Shown here: one piece after another, positions 8,015 through 17,149 of the stretch | Position numbering within the stretch: position 1 is the stretch's first letter | Layout of the letters: each line of letters begins with the position of its first letter | Source of the DNA: Paenibacillus lautus NBRC 15380 | Lineage (GTDB): Bacteria; Bacillota; Bacilli; Paenibacillales; Paenibacillaceae | Assembly (NCBI RefSeq): GCF_004000945.1 | Contig: NZ_BIMF01000005.1 | Location: 62,001 to 126,000, forward strand | Reading direction: 5' to 3' | DNA length: 64,000 bases | Notes under the pieces: model-generated | What the model saw: the letters and a program-made list of their open reading frames with translations, nothing else | What the model was told of the DNA's origin: nothing | The model's database searches: none | Program-made: the position numbers and the translations under genes

Positions 8015-9175
8015 TTACATTTCCGACAGCTGCACCCAGCGGCGTTCTTCAATGGATTTATCCACGGCTTCCAGCACAGCCTGACATTTCACGCCATCCT
8101 CAAAATTGGGCACAGGCTGCCTTCCCTCCGATATAGCGGTCGAAAGCTCCAGGATTTCATGCGTAAAGGTGTGCTCGAAACCGATCGTATGTCCCGGAGG
8201 CCACCATGCTTCCATATAATCGTGAACGGGATCGGTTGCCAATACGCGGCGGAAACCCTGAACGTCCTCATCGTCCGACGTAAAGTAAACCTCCAGCTCA
8301 TTCATCCGTTCAAAATCGAATTTGACGCTGCCCAAGCTGCCGTTGATCTCGAAGGAATTGGTGCTGCGGTGACCCGCGGCAAAGCGCGTCGCCTCAAAGC
8401 TGCCAAGCGCCCCGTTCTCAAAGCGGGTCATGAATAATGTAGCGTCATCTACCGTCACTTTCCCCATGGGACCGCCTGTGCTTCCTTTTGCGCTTAACCC
8501 GGTCATTTCGCTGGCAATGGGGCGCTCCTTAATAAAGGTCTCGCTCGTTCCGATCACTTCCTGCATATCGCCGACCAGATAATGCGCAAGATCGATCAGG
8601 TGAGCGCCAAGATCCCCGTGCGATCCGGACCCGGCCACTTCCTTCTGCAGCCTCCATACCAACGGGAACTGCGGATCCATGATCCAATCCTGCAAGAACC
8701 AGGCACGAAAATGATAGATCTGACCCAATCTTCCACTTTCAACCAGCTTCTTGGCCAGTCTTACGGCTGGCGAAAATCTATAGTTAAACCCGACCATATG
8801 GGTGACTCCCGCTTCTTCCGCAGCCTGCAGCATCTCTCTGGCGTCCGCTAAGGTCAAAGCAAGCGGCTTCTCGCAAAATATATGCTTGCCCGCCTTGGCC
8901 GCGGCAATGGCAATCTCCTTATGGGCATCGCTTGGGGCATTGATATCGATCAGATCGATATCTTCCCGATTGACAAGCTCCTTCCAATCGGTAACGCTTT
9001 CATTCCAGCCTAATTGATCGGCTGCTGCTTGCACGGCCGACACATTGCGGCCGCAGATCGCCACCATTTCAGGCTTCAGCGCCTCCGGAAAAAACATCGG
9101 TAGGCTCCGGTATGCATTGCTGTGAGCTTTACCCATAAATTTATAACCGATCATGCCGACACGTAATTGTTTCAT
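8015..9175 (-). CDS. Gfo/Idh/MocA family oxidoreductase (first of pair)
   Basis: A 386-residue protein. The N terminus MKQLRVGMIGYKFMGKAHSN is the variant Rossmann motif common in this family; the EKP motif is in HIFCEKPLALT near residue 97, and GSHGDLGAHLIDLAHYLVG supplies the downstream Asp/His region. AAGGAGG lies eight bases from the ATG. It begins 25 bp after the lacI-type gene and shares its operator and promoter. It is only distantly similar to the other Gfo/Idh gene of the operon, so the two probably perform different steps on the same substrate. Confidence 0.9.
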   Translation of the reverse strand: MKQLRVGMIGYKFMGKAHSNAYRSLPMFFPEALKPEMVAICGRNVSAVQAAADQLGWNESVTDWKELVNREDIDLIDINAPSDAHKEIAIAAAKAGKHIFCEKPLALTLADAREMLQAAEEAGVTHMVGFNYRFSPAVRLAKKLVESGRLGQIYHFRAWFLQDWIMDPQFPLVWRLQKEVAGSGSHGDLGAHLIDLAHYLVGDMQEVIGTSETFIKERPIASEMTGLSAKGSTGGPMGKVTVDDATLFMTRFENGALGSFEATRFAAGHRSTNSFEINGSLGSVKFDFERMNELEVYFTSDDEDVQGFRRVLATDPVHDYMEAWWPPGHTIGFEHTFTHEILELSTAISEGRQPVPNFEDGVKCQAVLEAVDKSIEERRWVQLSEM

Positions 9176-9200
9176 CCTTCATTCCTCCTTGAATAAGAGT

Positions 9201-10253
9201 TCATTCATTTCGATGAAGCGAAGATGCACGGATTACCAGGCGAGTTGGCAGCTGGCGATGAAGCACTGCGTTCGTTTCGTTGCCTTCTGGCAGATCGGAG
9301 GCTTCCAGCATGCGAAGCACATGCTCTGCTGCAAGGCATCCCAGCTCATAGAACGGAACTCTCACGCTGGTAAGCGGCGGGGTGCACAGCTCGGCGGCTT
9401 CCGAATCGTCATACCCGACAAAGGCAGGCATCCGCTCTTCCGAAATGCCTAACGCACGCAGGCCCTGCTGAAGTCCAATCGCCATGCGGTCATTGGCGGC
9501 AAATACGGCTTCTATCCGGTCTAACTTCCCGGCGATTAACTCGGCTGCGGCATAACCGCTTTTGCGGCTGAAGTTACCTTCGAACAGCAAAGATTCATCC
9601 AGCACGATTCCCGCTTCATTCAGTGCCTGGCTGTACCCCTTTAACCGGTCGCGACTGTTGGAATACTGAGGCGGCCCATTAAGAAAAGCAATTTTCCGAA
9701 ATCCCTGCTGTGTCAAGTGATGAACGGCTTGATAGCTGCCATCCACATGATCGGCATCCATAACGTGAAACGCCTCACCGTCAAAGTATTGATTAATCAG
9801 GCAATAAGGGTGATCCGCTTCACTCAGCTGTTTGATGGCCGCATGTTCGCCTTCATCATCCCGGGCGCCAAGAATAATGCAGGCATCGACCTTCTGGGTC
9901 CGGAACAGGTTCAAGTAGTCCATCGAACCGCCGGGCTCACGGAACAGCATCAATAGGTCATATTGGCTTTCCAGCGCCTTACTGCCAATACCGCTTAATA
10001 TTTCGGAAAAATAGTACGCGGAGAATATGCGGGCTTTCGGCAGGTAGGGCATGACGACACCCAGGTTACCGCTTCTTCGGCGGGCAAAACTTCGGGCAAG
10101 CGCACTCGGGGTATACCCAAGCCGATCCGCCGCTTCCAGCACCCGCTGCTTGGTCTCCTCCTTGATGGGTCCGACCCCGTTCAGTACACGGGATACCGTT
10201 GCTTCCGAAACGCCGGCAAGCTGTGCTACCTCTTTACGACTAGCGATATTCAT
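9201..10253 (-). CDS. LacI family transcriptional regulator
   Basis: A 350-residue repressor. Start ATG 10253, AGGAGG four to five bases upstream. The N-terminal helix-turn-helix and hinge helix are typical (SRKEVAQLAGVSEATVSRVL at residues 5-24), followed by a periplasmic-binding-protein-like sensor domain (GNLGVVMPYL, AVFAANDRMAIGL, VGYDDSEAAELCTPPLTSVR). It is the first gene of the sugar operon and very likely represses its own promoter through the palindrome at 10271-10286. The inducer is unknown. Confidence 0.92.
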   Translation of the reverse strand: MNIASRKEVAQLAGVSEATVSRVLNGVGPIKEETKQRVLEAADRLGYTPSALARSFARRRSGNLGVVMPYLPKARIFSAYYFSEILSGIGSKALESQYDLLMLFREPGGSMDYLNLFRTQKVDACIILGARDDEGEHAAIKQLSEADHPYCLINQYFDGEAFHVMDADHVDGSYQAVHHLTQQGFRKIAFLNGPPQYSNSRDRLKGYSQALNEAGIVLDESLLFEGNFSRKSGYAAAELIAGKLDRIEAVFAANDRMAIGLQQGLRALGISEERMPAFVGYDDSEAAELCTPPLTSVRVPFYELGCLAAEHVLRMLEASDLPEGNETNAVLHRQLPTRLVIRASSLHRNE

Positions 10254-10270
10254 CAAGCCTCCTGCAATTT

Positions 10271-10286
10271 ATGTACGCGCGTACAT
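10271..10286. promoter_or_regulatory. LacI-family operator palindrome
   Basis: ATGTACGCGCGTACAT is a perfect 16-bp palindrome with a central CG, the typical LacI-family operator form. It overlaps the end of the -10 element of the lacI promoter (10285-10290) and covers the expected transcription start, the right place for autorepression. Confidence 0.75.
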
Positions 10287-10313
10287 TTTCTCATGGAGCC
10301 TCGCTGTTGTCAA
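10285..10313 (-). promoter_or_regulatory. SigA-type promoter of the lacI-gfo-thuA-gfo operon
   Basis: On the minus strand TTGACA (10313-10308), a 17-bp spacer, then GAAAAT (10290-10285). The operator palindrome begins inside the -10 element. Confidence 0.6.
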
Positions 10314-10381
10314 CTGTCTTAACCTAATTTCATGTATAATGGGGAGATTGAGATTAAACCACGACGAAAGAAGAGACACAT

Positions 10382-11128
10382 ATGAGCATTTTCATCACGA
10401 TGTTATTTCTGGGCGGTCTTCTCGGGTTTGTCGGTGCCGGCGGATCAGGCTTCATTATTGCGCTTCTGGTTACCGTATTTCACATTCCCGTACATACGGC
10501 GCTGGGCACTTCCATCGCCGCCATGGTATTCACCATGATCTCCGGTTCCATCAGCCATCTAAGGGAAAAGAATGCGATTCTATCCACCGGGCTTGCCGTC
10601 GGACTGTTCGGAGCCATCGGCGCATATGCAGGCAGCCTTGCCGCCCGGATCATTCCGGAGGATCGGCTGGTATGGTGTACGGCGATCATGCTATTTTTGT
10701 CCGGCCTGCTCATTATGCTCCGGACTCGCATGCAGTTTTCGCCGAAGCCCATGTTGACCTCTATCCGTTCCTCACGATTCTGGGTGATGGCTCTGATCTC
10801 CGGCTTGATCACCGGCGGCATGTCCGGGGTGTTCGGCATCGGGTCGACCCCATTCATTCAGCTTGCCCTGATGATTCTGTTTAACTTGCCGATTGCGCTG
10901 GCCGTAGGCACAACCATGATGGTTATTATGCCGATTGCCCTCTTTGGCGGCATCGGTTACTTCCAAGCAGGGTATATCGACTGGCAGCTGCTGCTGCAGG
11001 TCGTTGCCGGTACGATGATCGGTTCGTACATCGGCGCGAAGTTTACAAGCAAAGCGCCAAGAACGCTGCTGCGGTTCTCCATGATCCTTATGCCGATCCT
11101 CGGCGGTACCATCATGCTTCTGCGATAA
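10382..11128 (+). CDS. TauE/SafE family membrane permease
   Basis: A 248-residue polytopic protein with about eight membrane segments. It contains the duplicated TauE/SafE glycine-rich motifs: GGLLGFVGAGGSGFIIALL at residues 9-27 and GLITGGMSGVFGIGSTPF near residue 140. The family exports or imports sulfonates, sulfite or other small organic anions. A TATAAT at 10335 and a GAAAGAAG ribosome binding site precede the ATG. It is divergent from the lacI operon, and its terminator is at 11150-11194. The substrate is not deducible. Confidence 0.88.
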   Translation: MSIFITMLFLGGLLGFVGAGGSGFIIALLVTVFHIPVHTALGTSIAAMVFTMISGSISHLREKNAILSTGLAVGLFGAIGAYAGSLAARIIPEDRLVWCTAIMLFLSGLLIMLRTRMQFSPKPMLTSIRSSRFWVMALISGLITGGMSGVFGIGSTPFIQLALMILFNLPIALAVGTTMMVIMPIALFGGIGYFQAGYIDWQLLLQVVAGTMIGSYIGAKFTSKAPRTLLRFSMILMPILGGTIMLLR

Positions 11129-11149
11129 TCTTATACCGCTTCTGGAATT

Positions 11150-11194
11150 AGAGCGTCCGCATCCCTTATCCTTTGTTGCGAACGTTCTTTTTTC
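11150..11194 (+). terminator. Intrinsic terminator after TauE gene
   Basis: AGAGCGTCCGC at 11150-11160 pairs, with one mismatch and one G-T, with GCGAACGTTCT at 11178-11188, followed by a T run. Confidence 0.65.
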
Positions 11195-11235
11195 GTCCTC
11201 CGGATACCCTCCGATATCATGCAGCAAAATTGTTC

Positions 11236-11264
11236 TTGCACCATGTTTTCAGATGTGCCATAAT
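11236..11264 (+). promoter_or_regulatory. Promoter of the ROK regulator-MFS operon
   Basis: TTGCAC at 11236-11241, a 17-bp spacer and CATAAT at 11259-11264. Confidence 0.5.
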
Positions 11265-11280
11265 CATCTCCAGACACTTA

Positions 11281-11294
11281 TTAAACACGTTTAA
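11281..11294. promoter_or_regulatory. Candidate operator for the ROK regulator
   Basis: TTAAAC-AC-GTTTAA is an inverted repeat just downstream of the predicted -10 and 19 bp before the start codon, as expected for autorepression by the protein encoded next. Confidence 0.5.
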
Positions 11295-11312
11295 AAAGAA
11301 AGGGAAGTGGTG

Positions 11313-12356
11313 ATGACAACGCGCAAAGAAGCTTTACCGACACCGCAATCCATGAAATATGCCGTGCGGCGCGCGCTCCGCGCTTCCCTGCTGGAGCTCG
11401 GCAGCGGAACGAAAGCGGAGCTGAGTGATAGGCTCGGCATCAGCTTTCCTACGGTAAGCAAAGTTCTGGAACAGATGGCGCAGGAAGGCGAAGTTACCCT
11501 GCTCGGATTGGATGAGTCCAGCGGCGGCAGGCGTGCAAACCGCTACGCTTTTAACCCGGACTATATGCTGGGTCTCGCCGTTTATTATGAGAAGGAGCGG
11601 AGCGTATACACCATTTTTAATTGGAACGGCGATCTGGTCGAACAAAAAGTAGAAGAAGGCATACTCCAGCTTGGACCGGAAGCGCTGGCTTCCCAGCAAA
11701 GAAGCTGGATCCGCCGTTATCCGAAGATCCGCTCGATCGCCGTCGGCATGCCGGCTGCGGTGCGTGATGGCGTTATTTTTCACGTTCCGTTGTATGGGAC
11801 ATTCCAGGATTACGACCTCAAATCTTACCTGGAGAACCTGTTCTCCATTCCTGTCATCGTGGAGAATGACATGAATGCGGCCGTGCTTGGCTATCAGAAT
11901 CTGAGCCGCTCGGAGGAGGCCTCCCTTGTATACGTGTATCTCGGACACAATGGGCCGGGGGCGGGACTGCTGATCAACGGAAACGTCGTTCGGGGCAAGT
12001 CGTTCTTTACGGGGGAGATCGGTTATGTACCGATGAGCAAAGACAACAATTTTCACGATGTATTGGATCGCAAGAGTTCTGTCATGAGCCGTCTCATCGA
12101 GCCGGATGAGGAGCAAATCGATGCGTTAAGCCGATTAAGCGCCGCCTTCACCGCGATTCTCAATCCGGACGCCATTCTGTGGTGTGAGCATAACCTCCTG
12201 CCCTCTACCCTGCTCTCCATCAAAGACCGGGCTTCCGCCTACGTACCGGAACGGCATCTGCCCGACATGCTGCTTCGCGAGTGGGAACATGACTACATAG
12301 CCGGCCTGCAGCGGCTTGCGCTGGACATGATGATATCCGATACAAGTGCAATGTAA
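11313..12356 (+). CDS. ROK family transcriptional regulator
   Basis: A 347-residue protein. ATG 11313 is preferred to the overlapping GTG codons at 11307 and 11310 because AAAGGGA lies seven bases upstream. It has an N-terminal winged helix-turn-helix (TKAELSDRLGISFPTVSKVL, residues 30-50) and a C-terminal ROK fold (IVENDMNAAVLGYQNL, GAGLLINGNVVRGKSFFTGE). The usual zinc motif CxCGxxGC that follows the GEIGH region in ROK repressors is absent: EIGYVPMSKDNNFHDVL is there instead. It is probably a sugar-responsive repressor with a divergent effector domain. It forms an operon with the MFS gene 29 bp downstream. Confidence 0.85.
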   Translation: MTTRKEALPTPQSMKYAVRRALRASLLELGSGTKAELSDRLGISFPTVSKVLEQMAQEGEVTLLGLDESSGGRRANRYAFNPDYMLGLAVYYEKERSVYTIFNWNGDLVEQKVEEGILQLGPEALASQQRSWIRRYPKIRSIAVGMPAAVRDGVIFHVPLYGTFQDYDLKSYLENLFSIPVIVENDMNAAVLGYQNLSRSEEASLVYVYLGHNGPGAGLLINGNVVRGKSFFTGEIGYVPMSKDNNFHDVLDRKSSVMSRLIEPDEEQIDALSRLSAAFTAILNPDAILWCEHNLLPSTLLSIKDRASAYVPERHLPDMLLREWEHDYIAGLQRLALDMMISDTSAM

Positions 12357-12385
12357 AATTCAACGATGACGATTGGGGAATAACC

Positions 12386-13639
12386 GTGAATACAGACCTT
12401 CAAACGAAAGCAAAACCTAAATTCAGCAAAGACTACACCCTTCATTTGGCAACCATTTTTCTCGGCTTTATCATTTTCGGAATTTCGGAAAATATTAAGG
12501 GGCCCGCCATTCCAAGGATTCAATTCGATTTCCATCTGGATGAAATGCAGATCGGCACCTTGCTATCGCTGAACGCGCTCGGGTACTTGATTGCTTGCTC
12601 TTTCACCGCGCTGTTAACCCGGAAGATCGGGATCAAGTGGGTCAGTATGGCTGCCTTCGGTTCGATGGCCATCTCGGGTGTGTTTATCTTCCTGTCGCAC
12701 AGCTACCCGATGTTTACCGCATCCTACTTCTTCATGTACATTGGAAACGGTATGCTGGAGATCGGCCTCGCCATTTTGGCGGCCCGGATCTTTGTGCGAA
12801 ACACAGGCACGATGATGAACCTGTCCCATTTCTTCTACGGAATCAGCTCAACCGTGGCACCAATGATTGCATCCGGCCTCATGACGGTAACCGTGTTTAA
12901 TCACACGCTGGACTGGCGGGGCATGTATCTGGCCATGCTGATGTTATCCATACTGCCGATGATACCGGCACTCATGAGTAAGTTTCCCGGGGACGATCTA
13001 TCCGAAACGGAACGTACTCCGCTCAAGCTATTAGTTAAAGATCCCGCGCTGTGGCTTGTTGTCATGATTCTATCCTTCGGTGTCGTATCGGAGATGGCCG
13101 TTGGCGGTTGGCTCGTAAACTTTCTTGAAAAATCGTACAAATGGGAACCTACGGCTGCAGCCGGGATGCTGTCCGCCTTCTTCCTTTGCTTCTCGGCAGC
13201 ACGCCTGCTGCTTGGCCCGATAACGGACCGGATCGGTTTCACGCTGTCCATTATCATCCTGTCCGCGTTGACCGGAGTATGTACTTTTGTCGCGATCTTT
13301 GGCGGGGAATCCTATGCCTTCCTGTTCGCGGCTGCAGGCATTGGAATTGCTCCGATTTATCCAACGGTCATGGCTCTAATTGCCAAAAGATATCCGAGAG
13401 AGAGCGACACCGCGATTACGTTCATCGTTACCATGATGGGAATCGGCAGCGTTATCGGCAATTACGCAATCGGAGCGATCACGAACGGATTCAAGCAAAT
13501 GTACGGCAGCGGAACAGAGCTTGGTTTGCTGCGTGGGCTGCAGGCCGGCTATGGCTTCATCGGATTGTGTGCCATCCTATGCTCACTCTTTGGCATCATT
13601 CTGTACCGTTATTTAAAAGTCCGTAAGCAGTTGGTCTAA
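12386..13639 (+). CDS. MFS transporter, probably sugar
   Basis: A 417-residue protein with about 12 membrane segments, GTG start at 12386. N-terminal features FGISENIKGPAIPRIQFDF and SLNALGYLIACSFTALLTRKIG are typical of FucP-like sugar:proton symporters, and LLGPITDRIG is the repeated cytoplasmic-loop motif. It is cotranscribed with the ROK regulator, which favours a carbohydrate substrate. It ends in the bidirectional terminator at 13661-13700. Confidence 0.85.
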   Translation: MNTDLQTKAKPKFSKDYTLHLATIFLGFIIFGISENIKGPAIPRIQFDFHLDEMQIGTLLSLNALGYLIACSFTALLTRKIGIKWVSMAAFGSMAISGVFIFLSHSYPMFTASYFFMYIGNGMLEIGLAILAARIFVRNTGTMMNLSHFFYGISSTVAPMIASGLMTVTVFNHTLDWRGMYLAMLMLSILPMIPALMSKFPGDDLSETERTPLKLLVKDPALWLVVMILSFGVVSEMAVGGWLVNFLEKSYKWEPTAAAGMLSAFFLCFSAARLLLGPITDRIGFTLSIIILSALTGVCTFVAIFGGESYAFLFAAAGIGIAPIYPTVMALIAKRYPRESDTAITFIVTMMGIGSVIGNYAIGAITNGFKQMYGSGTELGLLRGLQAGYGFIGLCAILCSLFGIILYRYLKVRKQLV

Positions 13640-13660
13640 TCCTATGATTCCTTGAAACAC

Positions 13661-13700
13661 AAAAGGGAGCCCTCTCATGAGTACGAAAGGGCTCCCTTTT
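13661..13700. terminator. Bidirectional intrinsic terminator
   Basis: AAAAGGGAGCCCT at 13661-13673 pairs with AGGGCTCCCTTTT at 13688-13700. A and T runs flank both sides; it serves the MFS gene and the convergent GH35 gene. Confidence 0.85.
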
Positions 13701-13734
13701 ATTCATTATTATCGTTTGTCTACTTACACCCTAA

Positions 13735-15498
13735 TTAGCCCAAGTCGGGTTGATCGACAAGTTCGATGCTTGCTGTTTCGGCATGATGCAGCTCAAACAC
13801 CAAGATTTCATTGCGGCCCTGCTTCAGCAGTGGTCCAGGCAGATAAAGCGCTGCCTGCGGTCCCTGTTCCCAGTAACGCCCCAGGTTAAAGCCATTGACC
13901 CAGACCACCCCTTTTCCCCATCCGTCCAAACGGATAAACGTATCTCCAATGTCATCCACCGTGAATTCACCCCGATAGAAGGTTGGGCGATCCCGCTGTT
14001 CAAGCGGACCCTCCAACGGTTGAAACGGTGCCGCATTCGGATGTTCAAGCGGCAAAGGATAAATGCTCCAGTCATACAGGAACTGGTTGTTCATCCGGAC
14101 TCCCTCAGTGATCCCTTTATAGTCCTTCAGCTTCGGGCCGTAATTAATACGCCCCATATTCTCGACAACGATCTCCAGCTTCGCGCCGGCTGCCGGAACA
14201 TCGATCTGCAGGGCTTGGGGATTCCAGCGTTCAACCGTCCCCTGATACTTACCGTCCAGGAATACCTGTGCCCGGTCATGCACCTCTTGCAGATACAGCG
14301 ATTCTCCTTGACGAGGTCCGGAGATATCCGTTGCATAAACGATGAAGCCATAGCTTTGACCCAGCAGTTCCATCGGTACAGGTGTCGTACGTTTCACCGG
14401 CTCGGATAGCACCGGCAGATGTTCCAGCAAGTCGGCATAATGGGTCATGCGAACCGAACCATAGCTTTTTTTCTTAACGGGCTGAGGCAGACTTGGGAAA
14501 TCGGAGGGCTCTTTCCCCTGATGCTTCGCAATCGTGCTGCGAATGGCCTCGAATTTAGCTGTTACATCCCCAGACTCCGAAAGAGGCGCATCATAATCGT
14601 AGCTGGTTATCGTCGGTTCATACTTCTCATGAAAATTCGCCCCGTTATAGAATCCGAAATTCGTTCCGCCATGAAACATGTAGAAGTTCACGGATGCATT
14701 CAAGTCCAGCATCTCCTTGAACACAGCGGCGGCATCTTCCGCGTCCCGGGTATGATGCGGTTTCAGCCAATGATCAAACCATCCATTCCAGTATTCCATG
14801 CACATCAGAGGGTCTTCTGCGCGATATTCCCGCAGTTTATCAAAAGCCTCCTTCGTTCTTGAACCGAAGTTGACGGTAGCGAGCACACCCGGAACGGTTC
14901 CGCCTTGCAGCATGCCGTCTGTGGGACCATCCGAAGTGAACAGCAGTACATCTACGCCTCGATTGATCAAGCCATCCTTCAAATACTCCAGATATGCCGT
15001 ATCATTTCCGTAGCTCCCGTACTCGTTCTCGATCTGCATTGCAATCACCGGACCTCCATTGGAGGTTAATAACGGAACCAGGCGCGGAATCAGCTCATCA
15101 TAATAATGGTCAACTTTCTCCAGAAACACCGGATCCATGCATCGCAGATGGATATCCGGATACTGCAGCAGCCAGGACGGAAGCCCGCCAAATTCCCATT
15201 CGGCGCATATGTAAGGGCTCGGCCGAAGGATCACATGCAGCCCGAGATCACCGGCGATTTGAACGAATTTCTCCAAGTCGGCGATGCCATCAAACGTAAA
15301 TTGTCCTTCCTTGGGTTCATGCAAATTCCACGGAATATAGCTTTCCACGGTGTTCAATCCACAACTTTTCAGCTTCATCAGTCTGTCTTCCCAATATTCC
15401 GGTACGATCCGAAAATAATGTACGGCACCCGACAGAATCTGTATTGGCTCATCCCCGAGCACGAACTGTTGATTAACCGCTTTCAATTGAGCTTTCAT
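13735..15498 (-). CDS. Glycoside hydrolase family 35 beta-galactosidase
   Basis: A 587-residue protein. ATG 15498 is chosen because GGGAGG lies nine bases upstream and the family N terminus fits; an in-frame ATG 48 bases further up does not. The (beta/alpha)8 catalytic domain holds the acid/base E159 in IENEYGSYG and the nucleophile E235 in CMEYWNGWFDHW. C-terminal jelly-roll domains include VWVNGFNLGRYWEQGPQ. No signal peptide is seen, so it is probably cytosolic and removes terminal beta-galactose from imported oligosaccharides. It is divergent from an AraC regulator (15691), its likely activator. Confidence 0.93.
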   Translation of the reverse strand: MKAQLKAVNQQFVLGDEPIQILSGAVHYFRIVPEYWEDRLMKLKSCGLNTVESYIPWNLHEPKEGQFTFDGIADLEKFVQIAGDLGLHVILRPSPYICAEWEFGGLPSWLLQYPDIHLRCMDPVFLEKVDHYYDELIPRLVPLLTSNGGPVIAMQIENEYGSYGNDTAYLEYLKDGLINRGVDVLLFTSDGPTDGMLQGGTVPGVLATVNFGSRTKEAFDKLREYRAEDPLMCMEYWNGWFDHWLKPHHTRDAEDAAAVFKEMLDLNASVNFYMFHGGTNFGFYNGANFHEKYEPTITSYDYDAPLSESGDVTAKFEAIRSTIAKHQGKEPSDFPSLPQPVKKKSYGSVRMTHYADLLEHLPVLSEPVKRTTPVPMELLGQSYGFIVYATDISGPRQGESLYLQEVHDRAQVFLDGKYQGTVERWNPQALQIDVPAAGAKLEIVVENMGRINYGPKLKDYKGITEGVRMNNQFLYDWSIYPLPLEHPNAAPFQPLEGPLEQRDRPTFYRGEFTVDDIGDTFIRLDGWGKGVVWVNGFNLGRYWEQGPQAALYLPGPLLKQGRNEILVFELHHAETASIELVDQPDLG

Positions 15499-15690
15499 AT
15501 CCTGTTTCCTCCCTGCGCGTATCATTTCGCTTGCTATTGTCATCATCTATCAAAAGCTCGTGCTGCTCAATCTCCAAATGGATCATTCTTTATACCTTTT
15601 GTGCCGAATATTCCAATTCGCAAGATCCTATTATGATAAAATAGATGGCATAATCACTGGAATTTTCGATGCCAAAGGAGCCTGCCCATT

Positions 15691-16605
15691 ATGGATATCG
15701 CTTTTCGCTTTCCCAATATGATTCACACGCTTCAGGTAACGGGATGCCATTTTGATTCCCAGCCGCCCGGCTGGAGTTATCCGAGGCATCATCATCACCT
15801 GTTCGAGCTGCTGTACTGTCTGGAAGGCGAGGTCCTGCAGGAAATTCATCGGGAGTCCTTTACGCTGCGGCAAGGGGAATGGCTTTTGATCAAATCCGGG
15901 GTGCCCCATCAAACCTCTAATCTAGCCAACAGGCCGTATGGATACTTCAATGTTCATTTTGATCTCGATGATCAGGAAATTCGGAGCTCTTTGTCCGCTG
16001 CCCCTTACCGCCACATTCGCCAGCAGGAAAGCGAGCACAGCAATCTGAATACATACGTAGAAGAGCTGGAGGGAATCGTTCGGCGCAGTCAGCCGGCAGC
16101 CCATTCGCTTCACTCGGAGAACCCGAGAGCCGAATACAATCTCACCTTTGAAGACAGGCTGCTGCTCCAATCCTATACATTGCTCATCATCCACGATGTG
16201 CTCTCTCTCCTGAAGGTGCAGGACGAAGTAAAGCTGCCTTCGTCGACACAGGCTGTATCAGGCTCCCACAAACCGTCTTCCTTGCTTACTGCCGATGCGG
16301 CGCATGCCATTGAAGAGAAACTATCATCGGGGCTCACAGAGGAGATCTCTGTCGCAGCGGTATCCAAAGAGCTTAATTTAAGCCGCAGCCAATGCAGCAA
16401 GTTGTTTCGCCAGGTTTACGGAATATCACCAAGACAATATATCAGCCGTCAAAAGCTCACCCTAGCCAAGGAGCTGCTGGTCACGACCCATCTGCCAATG
16501 ACGGCGATCGCCGACAAACTCGGATTTCGCTCAGCCAGCCACTTTTCAAGGCAATTCCGCCGCTGGACCGGGCAGTCGCCGACGGAATACCGTCCCAGAC
16601 ACTAA
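15691..16605 (+). CDS. AraC family transcriptional regulator
   Basis: A 304-residue protein. It has an N-terminal cupin (PRHHHHLFELLYCLEGEVLQ, residues 31-50, then GEWLLIKSGVPHQ) and a C-terminal pair of AraC helix-turn-helices (SRSQCSKLFRQVYGISPRQY and MTAIADKLGFRSASHFSRQF). AAAGGAG precedes the ATG. It is transcribed away from the GH35 gene across a 192-bp intergenic region, suggesting control of beta-galactosidase by a sugar bound to the cupin. No clear direct-repeat operator could be fixed in that region by eye. Confidence 0.9.
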   Translation: MDIAFRFPNMIHTLQVTGCHFDSQPPGWSYPRHHHHLFELLYCLEGEVLQEIHRESFTLRQGEWLLIKSGVPHQTSNLANRPYGYFNVHFDLDDQEIRSSLSAAPYRHIRQQESEHSNLNTYVEELEGIVRRSQPAAHSLHSENPRAEYNLTFEDRLLLQSYTLLIIHDVLSLLKVQDEVKLPSSTQAVSGSHKPSSLLTADAAHAIEEKLSSGLTEEISVAAVSKELNLSRSQCSKLFRQVYGISPRQYISRQKLTLAKELLVTTHLPMTAIADKLGFRSASHFSRQFRRWTGQSPTEYRPRH

Positions 16606-16637
16606 ATAGTGGAATTTGATTATTTTTAGTAAGTTAC

Positions 16638-16667
16638 TTGACAATTAACAGCATTATTAAGTATGAT
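16638..16667 (+). promoter_or_regulatory. Promoter of the DoxX gene with overlapping dyad
   Basis: TTGACA at 16638-16643, 18-bp spacer, TATGAT at 16662-16667. The small dyad AGTAAGTTACT just upstream and over the -35 resembles sites of HxlR/DUF24 regulators, which often control DoxX-type genes; that link is inference. Confidence 0.6.
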
Positions 16668-16736
16668 ACAATCTATAGTTTCAGCTATACAAAAGTTAGT
16701 TGATAACCATTTAAAAATAAGGAGCTGTTACCATTC

Positions 16737-17129
16737 ATGCGTAGTTATTCTTCTACGGGTACTTTCATTATTCGTGTTATTCTGGGCGTCATCTTTTTGG
16801 CTCACGGTTTGGATAAATTCCAGAGCGGCATTGGAAACATCGAGGGCTTTTTCGCCAGTTTGGGAATCCCCGCATTCATGGCAACCGTTGTGGCCATTAT
16901 CGAAATTGTGGGTGGTATTGCATTGATTATCGGTTTGGGAACGAGAATTGCCTCCCTTGTTCTTGGCGTTGTGCTTGTCGTTGCTATTTTTCAGGCAAAG
17001 CTGGGCATGGGCTTCCTGGGTGGCTATGAATTGGATATCGCCCTGCTGGCAATGGCTGTTCACCTTGCCCTTAGCGGCAGCAGCCTGCTCTCGGTTGATT
17101 CATTGTTCAGCAAGAAGAACAAAGCCTAA
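16737..17129 (+). CDS. DoxX family membrane protein
   Basis: A 130-residue protein with four membrane segments and the DoxX signature: IIRVILGVIFLAHGLDKFQS at residues 10-29, followed by FFASLGIPAFMATVVAIIEI and GGIALIIGLGTRIASL. Relatives such as B. subtilis MhqP and CatD are induced by quinones and thiol stress. AAGGAG lies 12 bases before the ATG. Its codons for the terminal lysines (17112-17120) could pair with the 3' arm of repeat copy B downstream. It is convergent with an MFS gene. Confidence 0.88.
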   Translation: MRSYSSTGTFIIRVILGVIFLAHGLDKFQSGIGNIEGFFASLGIPAFMATVVAIIEIVGGIALIIGLGTRIASLVLGVVLVVAIFQAKLGMGFLGGYELDIALLAMAVHLALSGSSLLSVDSLFSKKNKA

Positions 17130-17149
17130 AGTAATCGTTAAGGTTCGCC

